Below, piece after piece: positions 40,969-53,566 of a stretch of 64,000 nucleotides of DNA (within the stretch, counting starts at the first letter, position 1; every line of letters starts with the position of its first letter). The stretch covers positions 951,631-1,015,630 of the forward strand of contig NZ_ML762920.1 in assembly GCF_009372235.1 (NCBI RefSeq), written 5' to 3'. This stretch comes from Dickeya oryzae (GTDB lineage: Bacteria > Pseudomonadota > Gammaproteobacteria > Enterobacterales > Enterobacteriaceae). The notes under the pieces were generated by a model. That model worked only from the letters and a program-made list of their open reading frames with translations. It was not told the DNA's origin and made no database searches. Both the position numbers and the translations under genes were made by a program.

Positions 40969-42486
40969 CTACTGGTGTGTATTCAGATCATGGTAGATTT
41001 GGGTCTGGCTTCGTCCTAATGCCTTCGCCTGATACATTGCCGCATCTGCGTTAATGGCTAATGTCAGCGAATCAGTTCCATGTTCGGGATACAGCGCTAT
41101 CCCAATACTGCATGAAATATCCAGTTTCTTACCCTCGATATAAAAAGGTTCGTTGAGGGCATGATGAATCTTATCAGCGACATACAACGTATTTTCAACT
41201 TCCTTGATTCCCTGCAGCAGAATAATAAATTCGTCACCGCTACGGCGGTACACCGTATCCGTTTCACGTACCGCACCACGCATACGCGCCGCCGCCTCTT
41301 TGAGCAGTAAATCCCCGGTGGCATGACCAAAGGTGTCGTTAATCTGCTTAAATTTATCCAGGTCGAGGAACATTAGTGCGATCTTCCGGCCTGTCTGCCG
41401 TGACAACTGGATAGCCTGCTCCATCTGCTCAGCGAAGGTCAACCCGTTAGCCAGCGAGGTCAGCGAATCGTAATGAGCCAGTTGCCGGTAGTGCTCTTCA
41501 CTACGACGCAGCATATCAATCGCACGATAACGCTCGATGGCGACAGCCACCAACTGTGCTGATTTCTCAATAGAGGCGATTTCATCCTCCGTTGGGGAAT
41601 ACACTTTACGGTGATAAACACTCAGTACCCCCAGAATCTCTTTGTTCTGCCCAAAGATGGGCTCAGACCAGCAAGAACGCAGGCCAGCATACAATGCCAG
41701 ACCTTTATACAACGTCCAATGCGGATGTGTGGAGATATCCTCAGCAATCACACGTTTACCAGAGTACGCAGCCGAGCCAAACGACGCCGCCCCATCGGCA
41801 ATTTTCACGTTGTGAATCGCATTCTTGTAAAAGCCCGGCAAACTGGGCGCAGACCCCAACGTCAGGCATTTCTTTTCCTTATCAACCAACAGCACAGAAC
41901 AGACGATCCGCCCAGGGTTTTTCTCCTCAACGCTGAAGATGATCGCATCCAGGATATCTTTCAACGGTGCACCACTCGAGAGTAGCTCCAGTGCGCGGTT
42001 ATAGGAGTTGTCATGGTGTTCCTGAGTCTTGCGCTCAGTGATATCCATTTTTATGCTGACGTATTGAACCGCATCACTGGCTTTATTATATATTTTGACG
42101 ATGCTGGCTTTTTCCCAATATAACTGCCCGTTTTTCTTACGGTTGACAAACTCGCCGTTCCAAATCTCACCTTTATTGAGGGTAGACCACAGTTCTTCAT
42201 ACACGCTGGCGTTGGTCATGCCCGAACTTAATATATTGGTTTTACGACCGATCACTTCTTCCGCTTCATAACCCGACATCACAGTGAACTGACGGTTCAC
42301 GTACACGATTTCACAGCTTTCATTAGCGATCATAATGGATGATGGGCTGTACTCGGCGGCGAAGAACACCATATTCAGGAAGTCTTGCTTTTTTTGTTCT
42401 GAGTCGGCTTTTTCCTGAAATTTACGGCTTCTTGCAGTAGAAATCCCCAAGAGCACTATTAATAGGGTTATTATAATTTCATACAC
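40969..42486 (-). CDS. PAS-GAF-GGDEF diguanylate cyclase (505 aa)
   Basis: Makes the second messenger c-di-GMP. Domains: one N-terminal membrane helix (IIITLLIVLLGIST), PAS (about 35-155; EVIGRKTNILSSGMT), GAF (about 170-315; WSEPIFGQNKEILGVLSV) and GGDEF (about 340-500). The active-site loop reads RRSGDEF, so the first Gly of GGDEF is Ser; SGDEF loops can be active. RETD five residues before it is an intact inhibitory I-site. The frame opens with a TTG at 42528, but GTG at 42486 has a good GAGGAG ribosome site 9 bp upstream and places the helix at the N terminus. It faces the secretion operon tail-to-tail. Confidence 0.88.
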   Translation of the reverse strand: MYEIIITLLIVLLGISTARSRKFQEKADSEQKKQDFLNMVFFAAEYSPSSIMIANESCEIVYVNRQFTVMSGYEAEEVIGRKTNILSSGMTNASVYEELWSTLNKGEIWNGEFVNRKKNGQLYWEKASIVKIYNKASDAVQYVSIKMDITERKTQEHHDNSYNRALELLSSGAPLKDILDAIIFSVEEKNPGRIVCSVLLVDKEKKCLTLGSAPSLPGFYKNAIHNVKIADGAASFGSAAYSGKRVIAEDISTHPHWTLYKGLALYAGLRSCWSEPIFGQNKEILGVLSVYHRKVYSPTEDEIASIEKSAQLVAVAIERYRAIDMLRRSEEHYRQLAHYDSLTSLANGLTFAEQMEQAIQLSRQTGRKIALMFLDLDKFKQINDTFGHATGDLLLKEAAARMRGAVRETDTVYRRSGDEFIILLQGIKEVENTLYVADKIHHALNEPFYIEGKKLDISCSIGIALYPEHGTDSLTLAINADAAMYQAKALGRSQTQIYHDLNTHQ

Positions 42487-43264
42487 AATAACACTCTCCT
42501 CAGGCCCGAAGCGGTCCTGAACGAACAAATCGCATCACTGAAGACGAAAAATCCCGGTAATAACTCCCCTCGTATGGATTTTCAGGGTTGGCACATTTCC
42601 GGAGAGTAGAAAGGATGAATGAAAAAACTATCCAGCTCTGCAGGACAGGTTCATAGCCATAAAAACGACAGCATAAAGCCTCCATTATATCGCTGTGTGC
42701 AGACCTAAATAATAAAATCAAGAGAATTAGCTTAATCAGTTATATTAATGATCGTTATAGACATAAGCCTGGCTAATATTTTGATACGGCTTTTTACAGA
42801 TTTCGTAGCGCAGTATTTTGACTATCAATTTTTCGTAAGCAAATCAATTATACCGATAAGTCACATTATTTTAATCAAAAAAAACTATCACCAGACGATT
42901 TTTGATCGTTGGTAGCAAACATTTATTTTTTTGTATTTATAAATCAAATGGTTATATCTTTAAAATTTAGTCCATTATTTCTCTTATGATCGCTGTTTTT
43001 TTCAGCTATCGTCACAGTTTCCCTGTTCAGAAAACAGCGCCTCGGCCACATAAAACACTATATTTATATAAAAAACAAGGCATAAAAAATGAAAAGTCCA
43101 TAACTAGCAATCTAATCATTTATTTTATACGGTATATTTGGGGGAGATGGATTTCCCTTTTCCCCTCAAGGGATTATTGAGCCGGAGATAGGGTTTGCGG
43201 GAGTCGAGAGGACTTACTCTAATCAAATAAGCAGTAGTGACTCAGGAATATTAAGCAGGCATAA
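42487..43264. other. AT-rich intergenic stretch between two c-di-GMP genes
   Basis: About 780 bp, clearly richer in A/T than its neighbours, especially 42720-43140. The only open frames are short and of unlikely composition. It presumably holds the promoter of the diguanylate cyclase gene; high AT content suggests H-NS silencing. Around 43155-43185 an imperfect hairpin (TTTCCC ... AGGGATTA) is present. Confidence 0.45.
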
Positions 43265-44056
43265 TTACAGCTCTGAACGGAGATCTTCCATATTTTCAAA
43301 TGGTTGAGGTCGAGACAGGAAATACCCTTGGGCAGCAGAAGCATTGGACTGCCTGACTATCTCCCACTCTTCTTGCGTTTCAACCCCTTCAATCACCACA
43401 TCAGTACAGTAAGTGGCTATCAAAGAAACCAGTGACGGGAACAGCTTTCTGCCCTCTTCGCTTTGTAGCAGCATAATGAAAAGCTCACGAGCAATCTTGA
43501 TGCAATCGTATTTTACTTGCGCCAGCGAGGAAAAATTCGCGACACCGCAGCCGAAATCATCCAGCCAGAGCTGGTTCGCTTCGGGAAGTGACGCCAATAC
43601 GTCATGGGGCAATACAGCCAGACTTTCAACTAACTCAAAACGCAGCCAGGGCATGGTAGCCAGCAGTGCTTTGGCCTCGCGGCTTTCCTGCAAAGCCAGT
43701 AGCGTCAGACCATCAATATTGACGGAAGCGCGTAACCCATCACGAACAAAGCGGTCGTGCCACTGGCTAAGTAGCTGAAGCTGCTCAATGACAATTTGCA
43801 AGCGCTCTTCAACACTCAGGCGGGCAAAATACTGTTCTGGGGATAAAAACGTCTGCGGCATGGATGGATGAAAAACGGCGGTCAGTAACTCAATGCCCAT
43901 TAAACGACCTGACGTGCGATAAATGGGCTGAAATCTGTATCGCCGATGGCAGCTGTGACAGTAATCAGCATCTGTAAGCAGTGCCTCCCCGGAAATAGAG
44001 GCTGCAGAGCCGGGCTGATTAAAGTGACTGTTTTGCTGCACTATGTATTCCGCCAT
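43265..44056 (-). CDS. pdeH: c-di-GMP phosphodiesterase, PdeH (YhjH) type (263 aa)
   Basis: EAL-domain enzyme that hydrolyses c-di-GMP and so favours motility. It aligns over its whole length with E. coli PdeH: FQPIYRTSGRLMGIELLT (ELL in place of EAL, as in E. coli), SVNIDG, FELVES, WLDDFGCGVANFS, YDCIKIARELF, VIEGVETQEEW. All metal and catalytic acids are kept. No sensor domain. A flagellar sigma-28 promoter lies upstream. I see no good ribosome-binding site before the ATG. In Dickeya the equivalent enzyme is known as EcpC. Confidence 0.9.
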   Translation of the reverse strand: MAEYIVQQNSHFNQPGSAASISGEALLTDADYCHSCHRRYRFQPIYRTSGRLMGIELLTAVFHPSMPQTFLSPEQYFARLSVEERLQIVIEQLQLLSQWHDRFVRDGLRASVNIDGLTLLALQESREAKALLATMPWLRFELVESLAVLPHDVLASLPEANQLWLDDFGCGVANFSSLAQVKYDCIKIARELFIMLLQSEEGRKLFPSLVSLIATYCTDVVIEGVETQEEWEIVRQSNASAAQGYFLSRPQPFENMEDLRSEL

Positions 44057-44102
44057 TGAAGGAGATGCTTACAGATCAAGTATACCACATGCACACATGA
44101 GT

Positions 44103-44129
44103 TTATCGACTTCACCCCGACAATCTTCA
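44103..44129 (-). promoter_or_regulatory. Sigma-28 (FliA) promoter of pdeH
   Basis: Minus strand TGAAGATT (44122-44129), exactly 11 bp, GTCGATAA (44103-44110). Compared with TAAAGTTT-N11-GCCGATAA this is 13 of 16 matches. It places pdeH in the flagellar class 3 regulon, as in E. coli. Confidence 0.78.
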
Positions 44130-44254
44130 TCTGGGTTGACTGTAATGCAAGTTACAGTACAAAGCGAATATGACGGACACATTGCATGGGAATTTTTTGT
44201 TTTTTTATATCAAAAAGCTATGAGAAATTATGCACTACGATCGCATAATAGTGA

Positions 44255-44665
<411 letters not shown>

Positions 44666-44693
44666 TACCCGCTCAGCATAATGCCATTCAACT

Positions 44694-45074
44694 TTACCCT
44701 TCGATAATCACCGTAGCGCAGGCGTAGTGTCGCTCATCTGCCAGCGACACATGCACATGCTGCACTCCCAAGGCTTGCGCCAGTTCAGCGGCGCGCGCCA
44801 GAAACCGTAAACAGGGTTTACCCAACGCATCATTTACCACCTCAAACTGGGCAAAGGCCAAACCGTCGCGAATACCGGTGCCTAACGCTTTTGCGGCGGC
44901 TTCTTTAACCGCAAAGCGCTTAGCCAAAAAGCGAATCGGTTGAGAGTGGGATTGATATTGTACCCATTCCAGGGGACTGAGCACTCGCCGAGCCAGGCGA
45001 TCGCCGGAACGGCCGACGATCGCTTCAATACGGGTGATTTCAACAATATCCGTACCGAGACCCAAAATTGCCAT
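44694..45074 (-). CDS. acpS: Holo-[acyl-carrier-protein] synthase AcpS (126 aa)
   Basis: Transfers 4'-phosphopantetheine from CoA to acyl carrier protein. Signature motifs GLGTDIVEI (Mg-binding Asp) and [14 protein letters not shown]. Start codon overlaps the pdxJ stop by one base, as in E. coli. Confidence 0.97.
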   Translation of the reverse strand: MAILGLGTDIVEITRIEAIVGRSGDRLARRVLSPLEWVQYQSHSQPIRFLAKRFAVKEAAAKALGTGIRDGLAFAQFEVVNDALGKPCLRFLARAAELAQALGVQHVHVSLADERHYACATVIIEG

Positions 45075-45805
45075 TAGCGACGCGCTTCCCGCATCAGTGT
45101 TTTCATCTCAGCCACCGCCGGTGCCAACCCGCTCATCACCGCACGCCCGATAATCGCGTGACCGATGTTCAGTTCATGCATTTCCGGCAGCGCCGCAATC
45201 GGCAGGACATTATGATAAGTCAGACCATGACCGGCATTAACCTTGATACCATGAGACGCCGCATAGGTCGCCGCATCGCGGATGCGCTCAAACTCCTGTT
45301 GCCGGGCCACATCGTCTTGCGCATCAGCATAAGCACCGGTATGAATTTCAATATAAGGTGCCCCACTGGCAACGGCGGCATCTATCTGTGTGCGATCGGC
45401 ATCGATGAATAACGAAACCTGAATCCCTGCTTCACGTAATTGCGCTACCGCCGATGTGATACGCGCAAGCTGCCCCGCTACATCCAGCCCGCCTTCCGTC
45501 GTCACTTCCTGACGCTTTTCCGGCACCAGGCAGCAGAAATGCGGTTTCAGCTCACAGGCTATCGCCAGCATTTCATCCGTTACCGCCATCTCCAGATTCA
45601 TGCGGGTCTGGATGGTCTGACGTAATAAACGCACATCGCGATCGGTAATATGGCGACGATCCTCACGCAAATGCACGGTGATACCGTCTGCTCCCGCCTG
45701 TTCTGCGACAAACGCCGCCTGAATCGGATCGGGATATGCGGTACCACGAGCATTACGCAAGGTGGCAATATGATCGATATTTACGCCCAACAACAACTCA
45801 GCCAT
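45074..45805 (-). CDS. pdxJ: Pyridoxine 5'-phosphate synthase PdxJ (243 aa)
   Basis: Last step of de novo vitamin B6 synthesis: condenses 1-deoxyxylulose 5-phosphate with aminoacetone phosphate. Start [30 protein letters not shown] and the C-terminal [11 protein letters not shown] are diagnostic. Lies 72 bp after recO and one-base overlapped with acpS. Confidence 0.97.
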   Translation of the reverse strand: MAELLLGVNIDHIATLRNARGTAYPDPIQAAFVAEQAGADGITVHLREDRRHITDRDVRLLRQTIQTRMNLEMAVTDEMLAIACELKPHFCCLVPEKRQEVTTEGGLDVAGQLARITSAVAQLREAGIQVSLFIDADRTQIDAAVASGAPYIEIHTGAYADAQDDVARQQEFERIRDAATYAASHGIKVNAGHGLTYHNVLPIAALPEMHELNIGHAIIGRAVMSGLAPAVAEMKTLMREARR

Positions 45806-45877
45806 GATCCATCCTTCAATAATTAAGTCTTCGCCGCAGTGTACACCCCGGCCAGCGCTGGCGGTACCCGGCAGGTT

Positions 45878-46612
45878 CTAGATCTTTTCATCCGGTAGCG
45901 CTTTATAGGGTTTCGGCATGAACTGGCGAAACAGCTCCCGACTCTTCAGTGGTTTGCCGCCAAGATAAGGTTTCAGCGCCATACGAGTAAAACGTTTGGC
46001 GGCACGCAATGTATCGGAGTCGGGAAACTCTCTTGACGCCAGCGCCTGCAATTCACGTCCGGTAAAGCTGACATTATCTACCACCAGGCTGGCAATAAAG
46101 CCTTTCTCTGAACGGTAACGATAGGTCATGGTATCGGCAACGGGTTCACCGCTACCGGCACAGTGCAGAAAATCGACGCCATACCCCAGATGTTCCAGCA
46201 ACGCCAACTCGAAACGACGCAATGCCGGTTCTGGCGATCCGTTGGTGGCAGCCAATTGTTGTAAACAGTGGAGATAATCGAAAAACAGGGCGGAATAATT
46301 GGTTTCCAGCTCCAGCACACGCGTCAGCAGCTCGTTCACATACAAACCGCTATAGAGCAATGAACCACTCAACGGCAATGCGAGAGAAACAGGCTCAGCG
46401 TTACGAAGCGTTTTCACTTCGCCTCGTCCACCCCAGCGTACCAGCAGCGGTGTAAAGGGTTGAAGCGCCCCTTTAAGGCTGGAACGCCGCGCCCGGGCAC
46501 CTTTTGCCAGCACCCGAACACGGCCTTCATTCTCAGAAAACAGATCCAGCAACAGGCTGGTTTCACTGTAAGGTCGCCCATGCAAGACAAATGCGCGCTG
46601 CCAGCCTTCCAT
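45878..46612 (-). CDS. recO: DNA repair protein RecO (244 aa)
   Basis: Mediator of RecF-pathway recombination that loads RecA on SSB-coated single-stranded DNA. N-terminal OB fold ([45 protein letters not shown]) and a helical C-terminal domain. Starts 11 bp after era. Typical length. Confidence 0.96.
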   Translation of the reverse strand: MEGWQRAFVLHGRPYSETSLLLDLFSENEGRVRVLAKGARARRSSLKGALQPFTPLLVRWGGRGEVKTLRNAEPVSLALPLSGSLLYSGLYVNELLTRVLELETNYSALFFDYLHCLQQLAATNGSPEPALRRFELALLEHLGYGVDFLHCAGSGEPVADTMTYRYRSEKGFIASLVVDNVSFTGRELQALASREFPDSDTLRAAKRFTRMALKPYLGGKPLKSRELFRQFMPKPYKALPDEKI

Positions 46613-46623
46613 CGGCGTATGCC

Positions 46624-48209
<1,586 letters not shown>

Positions 48210-48302
48210 CTACCAATAGATCTATAATGCCTTTTTAAACAACAGCATACGGAACAGCCCTGCCTTGCCACTACACTTAAGTCAAAACTGTTTCGTTTGC
48301 AG

Positions 48303-48322
48303 TGGCTCCCGCCCGGGAGCCA
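48303..48322 (-). other. Hairpin in the rnc leader
   Basis: TGGCTCCC-GCCC-GGGAGCCA, 8-bp stem with no T-run, 97 bp before rnc. In E. coli RNase III cleaves a stem-loop in its own leader; this could be the equivalent, or a leaky terminator after lepB. Confidence 0.45.
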
Positions 48323-48389
48323 GCATTTATTATTCAGAAATATTCTACAACGGAAGTCGCAAATATGCTGCGAGTTTATTTACATTCGA

Positions 48390-49358
48390 TTAATGAATAC
48401 CACCGATGCGACTTAAACGCACACCTGTGGGCCATTCACCTTCCTGTTTTTCAAAACTCATCCAGATAGCCGTTGCTTTACCCACCAGGTTTCTTTCTGG
48501 AACGAATCCCCAATAACGGCTGTCGGCACTGTTATCGCGGTTATCCCCCATCATGAAATAATGACCAGCGGGCACCACCCAACTCCCCAGGGGCTGGCGG
48601 GGCTGCTGATAGTACATTCCCAGTCGGTCCTGAGCGCCCGGTACAGCAAGAATATTGTGCGTCACATCGCCCAGTGTTTCCTTGCGGGTCGCCATGCGAA
48701 TACCTTCGCTTTTCTGGCCCACCGGAATCTGGTAGAAACCGCTGGTCATCTCACGTCCGCTGCCGCTAAACGTCTGTACAAAATCGCTGGGTTCAACGTT
48801 GCTATAGGTCACCGGTAACGCACTGGTGCAGCTCGACTTATCGCCACATCCCGGCTGGATGGTAACCTGCTTGGAGATAGGGTCATAACTCACACGATCA
48901 CCCGGTAACCCTACCACACGTTTGATGTAATCCAGACGCGGGTTTTCCGGGTATTTAAATACCACGATATCGCCACGCTTCGGATGCCCGGTTTCAATCA
49001 GCGTCGTTTGCGTTATCGGATCCTTGAGGCCGTAAGCAAATTTTTCGACCAGAATGAAATCCCCGATCAGCAGCGTTGGCATCATCGAACCGGAAGGGAT
49101 CTGAAACGGTTCGAAGATGAATGAACGCACGACAAACACCAGCGCCAGCACAGGAAAGACTGACGCGAACGTTTCCACCCACCCCGGCTGTTTGATGCTG
49201 CTCGCCAGCGCTTTCTCATCGAGAGCACCACCCACCTGCTGGCTCAACGCAGAAATCTTGGCACGCCGAGCCGGCGCCCATTTGAACCGCTCCAGACACC
49301 AGACAACGCCAGTCACCAGCGTTGCCAATGCCAAAATCAGGGCAAACATATTGGCCAT
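48390..49358 (-). CDS. lepB: Signal peptidase I LepB (322 aa)
   Basis: Cleaves signal peptides of exported proteins, including the pectinases encoded in this window. Two N-terminal membrane helices (about 4-22 and 62-80), nucleophile Ser in QIPSGSMMPTL, general-base Lys in RLDYIKRVVGLPGDRV and box E GDNRDNSADSRYWG. Typical length. Confidence 0.97.
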   Translation of the reverse strand: MANMFALILALATLVTGVVWCLERFKWAPARRAKISALSQQVGGALDEKALASSIKQPGWVETFASVFPVLALVFVVRSFIFEPFQIPSGSMMPTLLIGDFILVEKFAYGLKDPITQTTLIETGHPKRGDIVVFKYPENPRLDYIKRVVGLPGDRVSYDPISKQVTIQPGCGDKSSCTSALPVTYSNVEPSDFVQTFSGSGREMTSGFYQIPVGQKSEGIRMATRKETLGDVTHNILAVPGAQDRLGMYYQQPRQPLGSWVVPAGHYFMMGDNRDNSADSRYWGFVPERNLVGKATAIWMSFEKQEGEWPTGVRLSRIGGIH

Positions 49359-49373
49359 GCCAACTCCTCAGGG

Positions 49374-51173
49374 TTATTTGCTTTCTTTTCCAACATGCAG
49401 AATGGCCAAAAACGCTTCCTGCGGCAGCTCGACATTCCCTACCTGCTTCATGCGTTTCTTCCCTTCCTTCTGTTTCTGCAGCAGTTTCTTCTTACGGCTG
49501 ACGTCGCCGCCGTAACATTTCGCCAGAACGTTTTTACGCAGCTGTTTGACGGTAGAACGGGCAATAATATGGTTGCCGATCGCCGCCTGAATCGCGATGT
49601 CGAACTGTTGGCGTGGAATCAAATCTTTCATTTTTTCCACCAGCTCACGACCGCGATACATTGAGTTATCACGGTGGGTGATCAGCGCCAGCGCATCCAC
49701 ACGTTCGCCGTTGATCAACACATCCACACGCACCATGTCTGATGCCTGAAAATGTTTGAAACCGTAATCCAGCGATGCATAACCACGTGAGGTGGACTTG
49801 AGGCGATCAAAGAAGTCGAGTACCACTTCCGCCATCGGAATTTCATAGGTCAGCGCCACCTGATTGCCGTGATAGACCATATTGGTCTGCACACCACGTT
49901 TTTCCACGCACAGGGTGATCACATTACCCAGATATTCCTGCGGCAACAGCATATGACACTCGGCTATCGGCTCACGCAATTCTTCGATGTTGTTGACTGG
50001 CGGCAGCTTGGACGGACTGTCGACATAGATAACCTCGTTACTGGTGGTTTTCACTTCGTACACCACCGTCGGTGCCGTGGTGATCAGGTCAAGATCGTAT
50101 TCACGCTCCAGACGTTCCTGAATGATTTCCATGTGCAAAAGCCCCAGGAAACCACAGCGGAAACCAAAGCCCAGCGCGGTAGAGCTTTCCGGCTCGTAGA
50201 ACAACGATGCGTCATTCAGGCTGAGTTTACCCAATGCATCACGGAACGCTTCATAATCGTCGGAACTGACCGGGAACAAACCGGCATAAACCTGCGGTTT
50301 GACCTTTTTAAAGCCCGGCAGTGGTTTGTCAGCGGGCTTACGCGCCAACGTCAGGGTATCACCCACCGGGGCACCCAAAATATCTTTGATGGCGCAGACC
50401 AGCCAGCCAACTTCGCCACATTGCAAGGCATCACGATCCACCTGTTTAGGGGTGAAAATCCCTAAACGCTCGGCGTTATACACCTGGCCGGTGCTCATGA
50501 CTTTGACTTTATCGCCTTTACGCAACGTACCGTTTTTAATACGGATCAGCGATACCACGCCCAGATAGTTATCAAACCAGGAATCGATAATCAGTGCCTG
50601 CAACGGTGCTTCCGGGTCGCCTTCCGGCGGCGGAATATCACGCACCAGGCGCTCCAGCACATCCGGCACACCGACGCCAGTTTTGGCAGAGCAGCGCACC
50701 GCGTCGGTCGCATCGATACCCACGATATCTTCGATCTCCTGGCTGACGCGATCAGGATCCGCCGCTGGCAGGTCAATCTTGTTCAGCACGGGCACCACTT
50801 CCAGATCCATTTCGATCGCGGTGTAGCAGTTAGCCAACGTTTGCGCTTCAACCCCTTGCCCGGCGTCCACGACCAGCAATGCGCCTTCACAGGCCGCCAG
50901 TGAGCGGGAAACCTCATAGGAGAAGTCGACATGTCCGGGGGTATCGATAAAGTTGAGCTGATAAGTCTGGCCGTCGGAAGCCTTGTAATCCAGCGTCACA
51001 CTCTGAGCTTTGATGGTAATACCACGCTCACGCTCCAGATCCATGGAGTCCAGCACTTGCGCCTCCATTTCACGTTCGGACAAGCCACCACAAATTTGGA
51101 TGATGCGATCAGAGAGCGTCGACTTACCGTGGTCGATGTGAGCAATAATGGAGAAATTTCGTATATGCTTCAT
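49374..51173 (-). CDS. lepA: Elongation factor 4 LepA (599 aa)
   Basis: Translational GTPase that affects 30S biogenesis and translocating ribosomes. G1 [10 protein letters not shown]3 DTPGHVD and G4 [10 protein letters not shown] are intact; the LepA-specific C-terminal domain ends in [20 protein letters not shown]. Length equals E. coli LepA. lepB starts 15 bp downstream. Confidence 0.98.
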   Translation of the reverse strand: MKHIRNFSIIAHIDHGKSTLSDRIIQICGGLSEREMEAQVLDSMDLERERGITIKAQSVTLDYKASDGQTYQLNFIDTPGHVDFSYEVSRSLAACEGALLVVDAGQGVEAQTLANCYTAIEMDLEVVPVLNKIDLPAADPDRVSQEIEDIVGIDATDAVRCSAKTGVGVPDVLERLVRDIPPPEGDPEAPLQALIIDSWFDNYLGVVSLIRIKNGTLRKGDKVKVMSTGQVYNAERLGIFTPKQVDRDALQCGEVGWLVCAIKDILGAPVGDTLTLARKPADKPLPGFKKVKPQVYAGLFPVSSDDYEAFRDALGKLSLNDASLFYEPESSTALGFGFRCGFLGLLHMEIIQERLEREYDLDLITTAPTVVYEVKTTSNEVIYVDSPSKLPPVNNIEELREPIAECHMLLPQEYLGNVITLCVEKRGVQTNMVYHGNQVALTYEIPMAEVVLDFFDRLKSTSRGYASLDYGFKHFQASDMVRVDVLINGERVDALALITHRDNSMYRGRELVEKMKDLIPRQQFDIAIQAAIGNHIIARSTVKQLRKNVLAKCYGGDVSRKKKLLQKQKEGKKRMKQVGNVELPQEAFLAILHVGKESK

Positions 51174-51379
51174 TATAAAAGTTTTTCTACCTTGGTATTT
51201 CTGAAATTCTTGCCGAACGGCATGCGCAATGTGATGACAGCCATAGCTACTGTCATATACCTGAATCGCAGCATTCTACATGCCATGCGGAGGAAAACCT
51301 AGTCATGGCGCATCGAATCAATTTCTTGATTATGGCAAGGTTATGGATGAGAAGATGAAAGCAGAGGTAAAAAGTCATT

Positions 51380-51424
51380 AAAGGGAAAAAAGCAAACCGG
51401 CCACCAGCCTGCTACCCTGCTGGC
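51380..51424 (-). terminator. Probable terminator after rseC
   Basis: Minus strand GGCCAGCAG ... CTGGTGGCC imperfect stem followed by GGTTTGCTTTTTTCCC. The T-run is good, the stem has competing pairings. Confidence 0.6.
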
Positions 51425-51434
51425 CACCTGCGTT

Positions 51435-51905
51435 TCAACGCTCCGGCGTCATATCGGTTCGCAGTAGATTTTCAGGCAAAGACACCAGCAGAATCACCGG
51501 CTGATAACGCTGATTATTGCTAATTTTCGCGGATAAACGCTTTACCAGAGCGAAACTCACCGCCACGCCGACAAAGGCGCCGATGACTGTTGCCAGTTCG
51601 TTCTCCAGCCAGTATTGCATCAGTGTGGCCCCCAGCATCAGACCCAGCAACGGCAGCAGATAAACCAGCATTGCCGATCGCAGCAGGCTGGACTCCGCCA
51701 GACCGATTTCTACCCGTTGACCAGGAGACAAAGGCTGCGAATACGCAACGCTCAGTTGGTGCGTTGGCGCACCACCCATCTGATTCAATAAACCGGTGCC
51801 GCATGATGTACGGGACTGGCAACTCTGACACCCGGAGCGTTGTTCGCAATGCAACACGGCGATACCCGCCTGCCACGATACCACCGTCGCCCATTCTTTA
51901 ATCAT
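51435..51905 (-). CDS. rseC: Membrane protein RseC (156 aa)
   Basis: Inner-membrane protein of the sigma-E operon; affects SoxR reduction. An N-terminal Cys cluster (Cys20, 26, 29, 35 in HCEQRSGCQSCQSRTSC) could hold an Fe-S cluster; two membrane helices follow (about 78-96 and 103-125). Overlaps rseB by 4 bp. Confidence 0.95.
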   Translation of the reverse strand: MIKEWATVVSWQAGIAVLHCEQRSGCQSCQSRTSCGTGLLNQMGGAPTHQLSVAYSQPLSPGQRVEIGLAESSLLRSAMLVYLLPLLGLMLGATLMQYWLENELATVIGAFVGVAVSFALVKRLSAKISNNQRYQPVILLVSLPENLLRTDMTPER

Positions 51906-52852
51906 GGCTGCGCCTTGAAGAGCACGTTATCCGCAATACGTTTGGCGGTTGCCAACGGCAACTCACCAATCACGGTGATTTCACGGTTATTCCGTACTTC
52001 GGTATGGATAGTTCTGCGCCCCAACGAGGCATTCTGGTCAGGGTGGTTTTCCCCTACGGGGCTGATATTAACGGAAAAGCTGAACAAGCCATCGCTATAA
52101 AGACGCGACTCTGTCAGACCGGTCACGCCCGGCAGAGGACGCTGACTGCGCGACACTTCTTCAACACCAACCGGCAGCCATTCCGGCGTCCAGTTAAAAT
52201 CGGCAACAGACGTCGTAGAAATACTGAGAGAGGGCGGCTGACTGACTTTATCAAGTGGTTTCATGGCTAGCTGCACATTTTTATCCACTGTGACAGAAAT
52301 CGCCCGGAACTGCTCCAGCAACTCGCCATTCTGATCGAGCAGATCGACCCGCAATGGCAGGCGAGACTCCGCATCAAGGCAGACGATATAACTGAAACGC
52401 GTGCCATCCCGCGAGACTATCCTCACAACATCGCCCTGGCGATCAGCCAGACGGATACGACCGGTAGGAATAAAGTCGTAATAAGCAGACAAACGCTCAA
52501 TGTTGGCGAAAATCAGTGCTGGCAACGAATCGACAATGTGATCGCCAGATAACGTAAAAGGTTCGGCATCCGCTTCGAAATAGCTGATATCGCCACCACG
52601 CTGAATCACTTCGCGCTTCGGACCATCCAGATGAATAAGTTCAGCCAGCGTTTCGCCATTTTGTACCGAATGCCGGTAGCGCAATGACTCAATGCCCTGA
52701 CGGGAAACATTGATGTAGTAAATTTCGTAATTTAATGATCGGCTGGCGCTGCTCATCTGCTGCAACAACGCCCCGGAATCACTTGCCGGGGCGAGGGAGG
52801 AATAAGACAGGCTGCCCAGCAATACACATGCGGCAAACCAGAAGCGCTTCAT
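51902..52852 (-). CDS. rseB: Periplasmic sigma-E regulator RseB (316 aa)
   Basis: Binds RseA in the periplasm and blocks its cleavage until it senses mislocalised lipopolysaccharide. Signal peptide residues 1-23 (SLSYSSLAPASD), LolA/LppX-like N-terminal domain and a smaller C-terminal domain. One-base overlap with rseA. Confidence 0.96.
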   Translation of the reverse strand: MKRFWFAACVLLGSLSYSSLAPASDSGALLQQMSSASRSLNYEIYYINVSRQGIESLRYRHSVQNGETLAELIHLDGPKREVIQRGGDISYFEADAEPFTLSGDHIVDSLPALIFANIERLSAYYDFIPTGRIRLADRQGDVVRIVSRDGTRFSYIVCLDAESRLPLRVDLLDQNGELLEQFRAISVTVDKNVQLAMKPLDKVSQPPSLSISTTSVADFNWTPEWLPVGVEEVSRSQRPLPGVTGLTESRLYSDGLFSFSVNISPVGENHPDQNASLGRRTIHTEVRNNREITVIGELPLATAKRIADNVLFKAQP

Positions 52853-53517
52853 TACTGCGGTTGAATTCCTAATGACTGAGTACCAGGCACCTGTACGGCG
52901 GCCTGTTGCTGGCTCCCTTGCTGCTGCAACTGGAGCTGATCAGAATGCACACGGCGCTGCAGTTCGTAATCCTGCAGCAGCGCATTAATACGCTCATGCT
53001 GCGCCTGCATCTGACGCTGTCCGGCATGCGCTACGCTATTTTCCGCAGGCACGCTCAGACTCACTGGAGAAGCGGAGCCCCCCATCACCGGTAACGTGCT
53101 CAATACCGGCGTGTTTTCCGCCATAGTATCGCTAACGACGTTGCTTTGCTGGTAGTGCTGAACACCAACAATCACTGCCAGCGAAACGCACGCGGCCACA
53201 CCAATTTGTGTCAGATGACTGGCGAGTGGACGGACTTTGTGCCAGAACGGCAACGCCTGCCAGGACTGAGGATGCGGCTGAGATTCCGGCTCGGCTTTCG
53301 TTTTAAACGGAACCGGTTCCTGTTCGAGGGCGGCTGCCACACGCGAAGCGATATCAACCTGCATCAGCGTTTCACTGATATCCCCTCGTAACGTGTCACG
53401 TACCAGATGGTAACGCTGCCAGCTTTGCTGCAATGCATCGTCTTTGGACAAGGCGCCTAGCAGCGCATTATCCACTGCCTCACCATCCATTAAAGCGGAA
53501 AGTTTTTCTTTCTGCAT
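52852..53517 (-). CDS. rseA: Anti-sigma-E factor RseA (221 aa)
   Basis: Single-pass inner-membrane anti-sigma factor. The cytoplasmic domain starts MQKEKLSALMDGE, a membrane helix lies near residues 100-120 (IGVAACVSLAVIVGV) and the periplasmic tail is Gln-rich, ending in the Gln-rich tail typical of DegS/RseP substrates. Confidence 0.95.
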   Translation of the reverse strand: MQKEKLSALMDGEAVDNALLGALSKDDALQQSWQRYHLVRDTLRGDISETLMQVDIASRVAAALEQEPVPFKTKAEPESQPHPQSWQALPFWHKVRPLASHLTQIGVAACVSLAVIVGVQHYQQSNVVSDTMAENTPVLSTLPVMGGSASPVSLSVPAENSVAHAGQRQMQAQHERINALLQDYELQRRVHSDQLQLQQQGSQQQAAVQVPGTQSLGIQPQ

Positions 53518-53566
53518 AACTTCACCTTACCTTGTCAAACCCGTCATGAGTAACGCTAAGAACAAG

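Noticed and set aside
42500..42721. Missing N-terminal sensor part of the diguanylate cyclase by frameshift
   Set aside because: The upstream frame shows no domain-like sequence and a good ribosome site supports the internal GTG start, so the protein looks complete.
42986..43180. 64-residue open frame in the AT-rich gap between the c-di-GMP genes
   Set aside because: No ribosome site, Lys/Tyr/Ile composition as expected from AT-rich random sequence, no recognisable family.
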